Source: Sulfuricella sp. (GTDB lineage: Bacteria; Pseudomonadota; Gammaproteobacteria; Burkholderiales; Sulfuricellaceae). Taken from it: a DNA stretch of 6,352 nucleotides. This document shows, one piece after another, positions 1 through 5,134 of the stretch. Position numbers and translations under genes: made by a program. Positions within the stretch are counted from its first letter, which is position 1; every line of letters starts with the position of its first letter. The notes beneath the pieces are model-generated. The model was not told the DNA's origin, searched no databases, and saw only the letters and a program-made list of their open reading frames with translations. Location of the stretch: positions 1 to 6,352 of the forward strand of contig JAIOJM010000334.1 in the NCBI GenBank assembly GCA_019911785.1. Reading direction: 5' to 3'.

Positions 1-44
1 ATCACGGCGGCAAGTTGCGCATAAATTTCGAATCGTTTTTCCAC
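1..44 (-). CDS. Possible 5' end of a gene leaving the window (partial, uncertain)
   Basis: A GTG codon at 44-42 on the minus strand opens a frame that stays open to the window edge, reading MEKRFEIYAQLAAV. An AAAGG stretch (58-54 on the forward numbering) lies 9 bases upstream, which is good Shine-Dalgarno spacing. An in-frame TAA lies just upstream of that, so GTG44 is the first available start. The charged, then amphipathic residues look like a real N-terminus, but 14 codons are far too few to name a family. A perfect TATAAT on the same strand about 90 bases upstream is compatible with it. The alternative is that nothing is encoded here: a plus-strand frame is also open from the left edge to a stop at about 142, with a very basic and unconvincing sequence. 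Confidence 0.25.
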   Translation of the reverse strand, partial: MEKRFEIYAQLAAV

Positions 45-135
45 GGCATCAGGCCTTTTTTAACTGGGTCAATGGCAGAAACCGGAACGCCAAATCAGGT
101 GTTCTTCAGCGTTTTACCCAAGGTAGCAGTAAAAG

Positions 136-141
136 ATTATA
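136..141 (-). promoter_or_regulatory. Candidate -10 element (TATAAT)
   Basis: The minus strand reads TATAAT exactly here, with no good -35 hexamer 16-18 bases further upstream. It would fire towards the possible gene at 44-1, leaving a leader of about 85 bases. It is supported only by the consensus match and the orientation. Confidence 0.25.
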
Positions 142-167
142 GGGCTATTAAACCTAAAAACGGCATT

Positions 168-292
168 TCACCGCAAAGGACGCAAAGGTTCGCAAGGTAG
201 AACAATGAGTTAATAAATTATTCTGCGTCACCCATCGGGTAAGCAGATTAAGTTGTTCAAGTCCTTGAATTCCTTCGCGTCCTTTGCGGTTC
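168..292. repeat. Long imperfect palindromic intergenic element with 9-bp sub-repeats
   Basis: The arms at 168-205 and 253-292 are imperfect reverse complements. Each arm is built from 9-base units. Read outside-in, the left arm has CGCAAAGGA, CGCAAAGGT, TCGCAAGGT and then AGAACAA. The right arm, on the minus strand, has CGCAAAGGA, CGCGAAGGA, ATTCAAGGA and CTTGAACAA. Between the arms a further hairpin can form: TCTGC (222-226) with GCAGA (243-247), enclosing ACCC-ATC-GGGT (230-240), and the pairing continues outward with one mismatch. The whole 125 bp can therefore fold as one long stem. I recall CGCAAAGGA-type repeats as common intergenic sequences in environmental bacteria. No flanking target-site duplication is obvious. 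It could be a MITE-like or REP-like element. Confidence 0.8.
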
Positions 293-424
293 AACAGATT
301 TTTCTAGGTTAAAGCAACTATTTTCAAAGCCAATCTGCAAATTGCCGACATGGGCCGCCCCCGCTTTTATTCGCTTTGTGCATACGAGCGCTCCATTCCC
401 GGGCTTGTGTACTATATTTAAGAA

Positions 425-501
425 AATGCCGATTAAATCCATTCGTCCTGTGCCCGTCGAATGGCATTCTATGTAAATCATAATGTTATAAATGGATTTG
501 A
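425..501 (+). promoter_or_regulatory. Overlapping, mutually exclusive inverted repeats in the leader of the S51 gene
   Basis: Three pairings compete for the same bases. CCATTCG (439-445) matches CGAATGG (458-464). AATGCC (425-430) matches GGCATT (463-468). AAATCCATT (435-443) matches AATGGATTT (491-499), extendable by a wobble pair and one more pair to 433/501. The last pairing cannot coexist with the first. They lie 40-115 bases before the start codon. This is the geometry of a leader with alternative folds, or of overlapping operator half-sites, but chance is possible and no known riboswitch class is recognised. Confidence 0.3.
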
Positions 502-528
502 CCAACGGGTTGTCTCACAAAATCGATC

Positions 529-535
529 AAGGAGG
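529..535 (+). promoter_or_regulatory. Strong ribosome binding site of the S51 peptidase gene
   Basis: AAGGAGG ends 5 bases before the ATG at 541. It is a near-perfect Shine-Dalgarno sequence and fixes the start of the downstream gene. Confidence 0.85.
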
Positions 536-540
536 GCATC

Positions 541-1563
541 ATGGACACAAAAGTTCGCACTCCCCGCCTGTTTGTACGGGTGATTACCTTGCTCGTGTTG
601 ATCGCCGCATTGACCGGAGCAGGGTTCGCTGCGGCGAAGGGAGATAAAACCGGGTACGAATATTACGTCGTCGGCAACGCGGGTGACGTGACCACGGCTA
701 CAACCGCCGGCCTGCTGTTAATGGGCGGCGGCCCGGATGTTGACGAGGCTTTCGAGTGGATGAGTAAAAAGTCTGGCGGCGGAGATTTTGTCGTAATTCG
801 GGCTAGCGGCACGGATGCGTACAATCCATACATCTATGCAATGGGCCTGGTGGACTCGGTTGCAACCCTCATCATCAAGACACGCGCCGCTTCAAGCGAT
901 CCCTTCGTTGTGAAAAAGATCCTCGAGGCTGAAGCGCTCTTTATCGCTGGCGGCGACCAGTATGATTACGTGAAATACTGGAAAGGCACGCCGGTCGAAG
1001 ATGCCATTCACACCCTGGCCAAACGGAATGTTCCCATCGGGGGCACCAGCGCCGGGTTGGCGATTTTGGGCGAGTTTCTCTTTCCCGCACAAAATGACAC
1101 CGTGTATTCAGATACTGCGCTGGCCGACCCTTACAATCGGCGCGTGATACTTGACCGGGACTTCTTGATCCTGCCGAATATGGGCAAGGTCATCACTGAC
1201 GGTCACCTTGACTCGCGGGATCGAATGGGGCGGCTGGTCACCTTCCTTGCGCGCATCGTCCAGGATGGTTGGTCCACCGAAGCGAAGGGCATCGGCATTG
1301 ACGTAGAAACAGCCATCGCTGTCGAAAACGGCACGGCTTCCCTGTTTGGCAGCGGCGCGGCTTATTTCCTTCGCACGCCGGGCATGCCCGAGGTATGCCA
1401 GAGCAAAACCCCGCTCACGTTCCGCAACCTTTCGGTGCAGCGCCTGTCGGGCTCAGGCACGTTCAATGTCAAGAACTGGAGCGGTAACGGTACGACGAAC
1501 TATACCCTCTCTGCCGAGGAGGGCGTTTTGATATCCACGCAAGTGGGCGGGGGAATTTATTGA
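541..1563 (+). CDS. Exported cyanophycinase-like serine peptidase (family S51)
   Basis: The 340-residue product has a basic N-terminus followed by a hydrophobic stretch (about 11-30) ending in Ala-rich sequence, consistent with a Sec signal peptide. The mature part matches peptidase family S51. GGDQ lies at 137-140, the nucleophile elbow GGTSAG places the catalytic serine at 170, and the DxH..R.R..R block has D220, H222, R226, R228 and R231. From family knowledge, cyanophycinase cleaves the multi-L-arginyl-poly-aspartate polymer to beta-Asp-Arg dipeptides. The signal peptide points to extracellular or periplasmic action, as in secreted cyanophycinases. Two positions differ from the cyanophycinase motifs as I remember them: DQH is DGH here, and GIDE is GIDVE (253-256), which may affect specificity. 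A C-terminal extension (about 280-340) is rich in Ser, Thr and Gly. The start is secured by a strong ribosome binding site. No cyanophycin synthetase gene is in view, so the substrate is unproven. Confidence 0.88.
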   Translation: MDTKVRTPRLFVRVITLLVLIAALTGAGFAAAKGDKTGYEYYVVGNAGDVTTATTAGLLLMGGGPDVDEAFEWMSKKSGGGDFVVIRASGTDAYNPYIYAMGLVDSVATLIIKTRAASSDPFVVKKILEAEALFIAGGDQYDYVKYWKGTPVEDAIHTLAKRNVPIGGTSAGLAILGEFLFPAQNDTVYSDTALADPYNRRVILDRDFLILPNMGKVITDGHLDSRDRMGRLVTFLARIVQDGWSTEAKGIGIDVETAIAVENGTASLFGSGAAYFLRTPGMPEVCQSKTPLTFRNLSVQRLSGSGTFNVKNWSGNGTTNYTLSAEEGVLISTQVGGGIY

Positions 1564-1636
1564 GGTGATCCTGTTTTAAAACAACAGCTTGGGCTAAGCT
1601 TACTCTGCGCCCGTCTGTTGATTCGACAGTTTAGGC

Positions 1637-2524
1637 ATGACCAACATGAGAAATACCATAGCGGCTCTCCTGTTCATCAGCTCGATCTCTTTCTATTCCC
1701 CCGCTTGGGCGGTGGAGGGTTGTGTCGAGACAGCGCATCTCATCGTATGCGATTTATCTAGGGGGCAACTGAGCAACGATCGTGTCGAGGAGCTCGCACA
1801 CCTCGCAGAAAATAAACTGCAGCAGGTCCTCGATTTCTGGGCTGCCAATGGCGGGATTGAACGCCGGGGCAAGATACACCTGGAACTCGACCGTCCCCGA
1901 GGCGGCACCTATGGCACGCAATTTCGTCTGCTAACGAAAAACGGGACCAGAACCCGCAACGTCAGGGTGTTTGGCGTAAAAAAGGAACCCCAGAATCTAG
2001 TTCATAAACTCACTGTCGCGGTCTTCCCGAGCCCTGACAAGCTGATCCGCAATATGGTGGGCGGGCCAATGGAGGCGCGATTCGGCAATCGCATGAGCTT
2101 TCCAATGTGCGGCTTTAGCAGCGACAGCTGGGTGTTGTCCTTACGGAGAATCGGCGCCTATATCCGCCTGGCAGAGCTAGGACCCGCCCACGAGCCTTGG
2201 GGCATGACTACGGGCCGTGACGGTTGGCCATACGTCACAGACGAATGGAGGCAGCATATTGCCTATGCCGAGGCGGTGTCCTTTGGCGACTACTTGCTGG
2301 TCACATATGGACCTGAAATGATGAAGGCTTTCTATAGGCTAGCCCACCTGGACAATGTCCGTCCCTGGGCCAGGATTTTTGGTAAGACGCTTACAGAATT
2401 AGAAGAAGAATGGACTACGCATTTGGAATCATCTCAGGTTACCGACGAAAAGGAGAATCGTGCAACGGCCGAGCTATTGGCAAAGGGACCTGGCAAGACA
2501 TGCCCTGCCCGACTCGGCGACTAG
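1637..2524 (+). CDS. Exported protein resembling a peptidase MA-family gluzincin with a degenerate zinc motif
   Basis: The 295-residue product begins with a clear signal peptide, probably cleaved after SPAWA (residue 25). Its C-terminal half resembles the peptidase MA-like family: a SFGDYLL...YG block (about 215-225), then a helix, then FGK.L.ELEEEWT (about 248-260). In active relatives an HExxH motif and an EGLA-type segment precede this. Here the corresponding place reads HKLTV (123-127) and VGGPMEARFG (141-150), so the catalytic Glu and second His appear to be lost. The four cysteines (29, 38, 158, 289) would suit disulfides in an exported protein. I infer a pseudoenzyme, perhaps a binding or scaffold protein. 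It follows the S51 gene by 73 bases on the same strand, so co-transcription is plausible. The ribosome binding site before 1637 is weak, and an ATG at 1646 is an alternative start. The family assignment is by pattern only. Confidence 0.72.
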   Translation: MTNMRNTIAALLFISSISFYSPAWAVEGCVETAHLIVCDLSRGQLSNDRVEELAHLAENKLQQVLDFWAANGGIERRGKIHLELDRPRGGTYGTQFRLLTKNGTRTRNVRVFGVKKEPQNLVHKLTVAVFPSPDKLIRNMVGGPMEARFGNRMSFPMCGFSSDSWVLSLRRIGAYIRLAELGPAHEPWGMTTGRDGWPYVTDEWRQHIAYAEAVSFGDYLLVTYGPEMMKAFYRLAHLDNVRPWARIFGKTLTELEEEWTTHLESSQVTDEKENRATAELLAKGPGKTCPARLGD

Positions 2525-2670
2525 ACTAAGAGTAAGGTTTAGTGCTACTGCTGCGCAGGATATGGAGAGCACGGGGTTGAGGTAAATTCGGTCACGCAAC
2601 TGATCGAATGGAAACCGTGGTCTGTTCAGTATTATTAATGAGCGGCTGGAAACACGGGGCAGGATCAGGT

Positions 2671-2696
2671 AAAACCATTTCCATGGCTCGAAATGC
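2671..2696 (-). terminator. Weak candidate terminator after the M15 hydrolase gene
   Basis: Directly after the TAA at 2701-2699, the minus strand reads CATTTC, an 8-base loop, GAAATG, then G and four T. The stem is only 6 bp and AT-rich, so it would be a poor intrinsic terminator. It lies between convergent genes, where a terminator is expected. I saw no better structure in 2525-2698. Confidence 0.25.
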
Positions 2697-2698
2697 GC

Positions 2699-3271
2699 TT
2701 ACCATGACCGTACCCGCCCCACATCCACATGCACGAAATTGGAGGCCGGATAATAGCCGACTCCGCCGCCACGCAGCGCCAGGGCTGCATCACGCAAGGT
2801 GGAAAGCCCGCGGTTCGGCAAGCTGATATCCACGGCCTGGCCTCTCATATGCAGGCTGCCTTTCGCCACCCCGGAACTGTGGGCGACCAGCATGGCGTTG
2901 CTGGCCGGGGAGCGGTAGCCGGAAATGACGTGAAATGGCTGGCTGGCCTCCAGCTTGCTGTGGAGCAGGTAGAGAAGGTCGAATAAATGACTGTCGATGG
3001 GCGCGACTTGATCGGTCCGGTGATCCCGCAGTATCCGGTTGAATTCGGTCATGGATTCCGGGATGTAACTTCCTTGTGCCCAATACACGGCCTGAAGGCT
3101 TTCCCCGGTGTGGATGTTGTAAAGGGCCAGCTCCCGTTCCGGCGCGGCCAGTGAGCTTCTGGCCAAGGAGGGGCGTGCTGCGATGCCGACGGCTGACGCT
3201 ACCCCCCACTTTAGAAAGAGACGCCGGGAGGCGTCACCTCCACAAAATATTTTACCAGGCCGATTCTTCAT
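2699..3271 (-). CDS. Tat-exported peptidoglycan hydrolase, M15/DUF882 (MepK/YcbK-like)
   Basis: The 190-residue product starts with a twin-arginine signal: SRRLFLK at 15-21, followed by a hydrophobic Ala/Val/Gly stretch and an SLA-type cleavage region near 40. The mature domain has the M15 zinc site seen in the DUF882/YcbK group: SGYR at 117-120, SLHMRGQAVD with H141 and D148, and HVDVG with H181 and D183. Its length is close to that of E. coli MepK, which cuts D-Ala-mDAP and mDAP-mDAP (3-3) peptide cross-links. I infer the same role in the periplasm. Its ATG overlaps the TGA of the upstream L,D-transpeptidase gene (ATGA at 3271-3268), which indicates translational coupling. Pairing an enzyme that makes 3-3 links with one that cuts them echoes the neighbouring ldtD and mepK (ycbB and ycbK) genes of E. 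coli. Confidence 0.88.
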   Translation of the reverse strand: MKNRPGKIFCGGDASRRLFLKWGVASAVGIAARPSLARSSLAAPERELALYNIHTGESLQAVYWAQGSYIPESMTEFNRILRDHRTDQVAPIDSHLFDLLYLLHSKLEASQPFHVISGYRSPASNAMLVAHSSGVAKGSLHMRGQAVDISLPNRGLSTLRDAALALRGGGVGYYPASNFVHVDVGRVRSW

Positions 3272-4203
3272 CTCTGTCCATTTTCCCGCACTGCTGTGAC
3301 AAGCGTCACCTCTCGTGCCAGGCCTTCCTGGCGCCTGATGACTTCCGCAACCCGATCCCAGTCAATATGTTGAGCGAGACCGTTGTCTTCCGCCAAGCGG
3401 CGTGCTGACTCCAGCGGATCGCCGGCCTTCCTGTAGATGTTCCCGTGTATTTCCAAAAAAATACGGCTATCCGGAAGCTGTGCCAGCAACACGGGAGTAT
3501 AAATAATCCTGCCCTTCATGCCTACCTTTACCGTGGTGAAAAGGGACTTGATATCGTCCGGATGCAGCCGGATGCAGCCGTGGCTCTGGAAGTGATACAC
3601 GCTGGCCGGCGCGATGGTGCCATGAATTCCGTACCCGGCCAGGCTCAAGCCTATCCAGTGTTTACCCAAAGGGTTGTCCGGGCCGGGCGGCACCTTTGTG
3701 CGCACTACCTGGCCTTCCCGCCGCATTTCCTCCTGGATGGATTCGGGTACGATCCACTCTTTGTCCTCCTGGAGGTTGGCAATACTGAACGAGCCGGAAG
3801 GGGTGGGCCAGTCGGGTCTACCCAATCCGACCGGGTAGAAGGCATTAAGTTCACCCGCGCGGAAGAAGAACAGCATCCGCTGCGGCAGGTTGAGCAGGAT
3901 GCCCTCGGGCAGAGGGGGCGGGACGATGTGGAGGTTGCTGACCCGAAGCTTGCGCCCGGGGTGAAGAATGCCATCGTAGTCCAGGCCGTTTTCCTGGGCC
4001 AGAATCCTGGCCGAAACACCGAAGCGCGCGCCGATCTTGATCAGGTAATCCCCGGGCTGTACGGTATATTCAAATTGGCCTCCCGTCACAGACCGGGAAA
4101 ATGCGCCGAACTGATCGACATCTGTTGGCGCGGCCAAGGACGGGTACGCCAGCAGGACAGCGAAAAGACATGCGATGGATTTCAAGGTAAGTTGGGTTGA
4201 CAA
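3268..4203 (-). CDS. L,D-transpeptidase with N-terminal LysM domain (ErfK/YbiS/YkuD family)
   Basis: In order, the 311-residue product has a Sec signal peptide (about 7-25, ending in PSLAA), a LysM domain (about 45-88, with YTVQPGD and the typical LHPGRKLRV end) and a YkuD catalytic domain (about 101-237). The catalytic signature is complete: HGT at 194-196 and SHGCIRL at 207-213, with nucleophile C210. The family transfers tetrapeptide stems to make 3-3 cross-links or attaches envelope proteins to peptidoglycan; LysM adds glycan binding. About 75 C-terminal residues follow the catalytic domain, including a region rich in charged helices. No ATG is available. The first start is TTG at 4203. 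A TTG at 4185 would give a tighter signal peptide (MKSIACLFAV...). Neither has a good ribosome binding site, so coupling to the upstream gene, 43 bases away, is likely. The last four bases overlap the downstream M15 hydrolase gene. Confidence 0.9.
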   Translation of the reverse strand: MSTQLTLKSIACLFAVLLAYPSLAAPTDVDQFGAFSRSVTGGQFEYTVQPGDYLIKIGARFGVSARILAQENGLDYDGILHPGRKLRVSNLHIVPPPLPEGILLNLPQRMLFFFRAGELNAFYPVGLGRPDWPTPSGSFSIANLQEDKEWIVPESIQEEMRREGQVVRTKVPPGPDNPLGKHWIGLSLAGYGIHGTIAPASVYHFQSHGCIRLHPDDIKSLFTTVKVGMKGRIIYTPVLLAQLPDSRIFLEIHGNIYRKAGDPLESARRLAEDNGLAQHIDWDRVAEVIRRQEGLAREVTLVTAVRENGQR

Positions 4204-4246
4204 AGATGCTTGGCGCCATTGTGAAGGTAGTGATTATAACAGCGTT

Positions 4247-4912
4247 CTATTTGCGCTTCAGATAGCGTACGTCGTCGAAGGTGCTGACCCAGTGCGGCGT
4301 GTAAACCACCATCAGGGTCACCGCCATGCCGGTGGTGATCGCCTCGGACCAGGCCATCAGGATGAAGTAGGGCAGGTAGTCGTGGTAGAGATAAGCCGGC
4401 GGGTAGATGCCGGACAGCTGCAGCAGCAGTGTTCCGCCCAGACCGGTGGCAGCCATCGCCAGCGCGCCGCCGAAAAAGGCGTTGAGAAAGATGTAGACGA
4501 AAAGATGGTTGGGCAGCTTACGGTCTGCCAGCCAGTAGATGCCGTAGCTTACCGCTACCGGCAAGGCCCCCATGATGAGACCGTTCCAGCCGTAACCCTG
4601 CCATCCGCTCATGCCCGCCAGAGTGACGGCAGTCAGAACGATGGTGAGCCCGAGCAGGGCCAGTTGCGGCCCGAACATCAGCATCATGGCGGTGGCCCCG
4701 AGCAGGTGAAAGTTCAGCCCCGGCTTGATGCCGGTCTTGATGCTCCAGAGTGCCATCAGAACCACGCACGTGCCCAGCCATACATTCAGCATGCTGGCAT
4801 CCTTGAGCCTGCGCCAGGGGGCGGTGCGGATTGCCCAGAACAAGACCAGTGCGAAGAGTCCCTGTCCGGTCCAGTACAAGGCGGAAGGCAGGAGATTGTC
4901 GGGAAAATTCAT
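4247..4912 (-). CDS. CbiM-like energy-coupling factor transporter membrane protein (COG3235 type)
   Basis: The 221-residue product is very hydrophobic, with about six membrane segments, and matches the CbiM/NikM substrate-binding membrane family. Examples are GLNFHLLGATAMMLMFGP (66-82) and WSEAITTGMAV (188-198). In true Co/Ni transporters, Met1 and His2 plus a His in the NxHLLG-type segment bind the metal. Here H69 is kept, but the N-terminus is MNFPDN, so His2 is absent and the usual MHI.EG start is lost. No CbiN, CbiQ or CbiO partner gene is in the window. It may work alone, use a shared ECF module, or transport something else. The ATG at 4912 has a modest GGAAAT upstream. A three-codon reading frame (ATG at 4920, ending in TGA) overlaps the start. 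The gene heads a minus-strand run with the L,D-transpeptidase and M15 genes. Confidence 0.82.
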   Translation of the reverse strand: MNFPDNLLPSALYWTGQGLFALVLFWAIRTAPWRRLKDASMLNVWLGTCVVLMALWSIKTGIKPGLNFHLLGATAMMLMFGPQLALLGLTIVLTAVTLAGMSGWQGYGWNGLIMGALPVAVSYGIYWLADRKLPNHLFVYIFLNAFFGGALAMAATGLGGTLLLQLSGIYPPAYLYHDYLPYFILMAWSEAITTGMAVTLMVVYTPHWVSTFDDVRYLKRK

Positions 4913-4931
4913 ATTTCCATTTTAACCTATA

Positions 4932-5074
4932 ATCCACAGATGACGCAGACGCACGCAGATAAAACCCTGCTGAATCAGGTCGTTGACAGACATGCCCGCC
5001 TCACCGTCAAGGTGAGGCGGGCAATGCCGTCAACGCATTGAAATATCTGTGTAAATCTGTGTTCATCTGTGGAT
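4932..5074. repeat. Palindromic intergenic element with 10-bp sub-repeats and DnaA-box-like ends
   Basis: The outer arms at 4932-4964 and 5042-5074 are inverted copies. The outermost 11 bases (ATCCACAGATG / CATCTGTGGAT) match perfectly, and the rest diverges mainly by C/T and G/A changes. On the minus strand the right arm is three 10-base units: CACAGATGAA, CACAGATTTA and CACAGATATT. The right end includes TTATCCACA (5076-5068), an exact DnaA-box consensus; the left end has TAATCCACA (4930-4938), one base off. ATCCACAGAT-type repeats are, from memory, widespread between bacterial genes. The element fills most of the space between two divergent genes, so their promoters must lie in or beside it. 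Confidence 0.8.
4981..5035. repeat. Nested hairpin in the centre of the divergent intergenic element
   Basis: TGCCCGCCTCACC (4993-5005) and GGTGAGGCGGGCA (5011-5023) form a perfect 13-bp GC-rich stem with loop GTCAA. An outer 7-bp stem, CGTTGAC (4981-4987) with GTCAACG (5029-5035), surrounds it across a 5-by-5 internal loop. No T-run follows on either strand, so it is not a typical intrinsic terminator. It could be a cruciform, an RNA hairpin or a protein-binding palindrome. Confidence 0.8.
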
Positions 5075-5097
5075 AACTGATTTTTCAAGGTTTAAGC

Positions 5098-5103
5098 TAT
5101 ACT
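5098..5103 (+). promoter_or_regulatory. Candidate -10 element of the HAD phosphatase gene (TATACT)
   Basis: TATACT lies 31 bases before the chosen start codon at 5135 and just outside the palindromic element. The bases 16-18 upstream give no strong -35 match, although CTGATT at 5077-5082 is possible with a short spacer. Position and consensus are the only support. Confidence 0.35.
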
Positions 5104-5134
5104 CCCGATTATTTTTGAATCTGGGGTATTGATT

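Larger units (their letters stand above)
45..540. other. Gene-free intergenic region upstream of the S51 peptidase gene
   Basis: I see no convincing gene in these roughly 500 bases. Short open frames exist, but their C-termini are translated from the repeat arms (residues such as PQRTQRF and PQRTRRNSR), which marks them as spurious. The stretch holds a TATAAT hexamer on the minus strand at 136-141, a long imperfect palindrome at 168-292, a set of overlapping inverted repeats at 425-501, and the ribosome binding site of the next gene at 529-535. AT-rich DNA around 408-420 (including TATATTTA) could contain the promoter of the downstream gene, but I found no well-spaced -35 partner. Confidence 0.6.

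Noticed and set aside
15..200. 61-codon plus-strand reading frame starting at TTG 15
   Set aside because: No family resemblance, a rare start, and its C-terminus is translated from the arm of the palindromic element.
168..292. Repeated CGCAAAGGA units considered as a CRISPR array
   Set aside because: The units are 9 bases long, contiguous and inverted around a centre, with no spacers and no cas gene.
257..505. 82-codon minus-strand reading frame upstream of the S51 gene
   Set aside because: It starts at TTG and ends inside the repeat arm. The composition is not protein-like, and the region better fits a promoter and leader for the S51 gene.
1588..1602. Small hairpin AGCTT/AAGCT between the S51 gene and the next gene, considered as a terminator
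   Set aside because: The stem is only 5 bp and no T-run follows, so it does not argue against co-transcription.
3445..4200. 251-codon plus-strand frame opposite the L,D-transpeptidase gene
   Set aside because: It is the antisense of a gene with a full catalytic signature, with no recognisable domain of its own. Long antisense frames are common in GC-rich coding DNA.
4993..5023. 13-bp perfect hairpin considered as an intrinsic terminator
   Set aside because: It lies between divergent gene starts and has no T-tract on either strand.
4175..5041. 288-codon plus-strand frame opposite the CbiM-like gene
   Set aside because: It is rich in Gln, His and Gly, typical of antisense of a membrane protein. 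It runs through the intergenic palindrome and has no domain.
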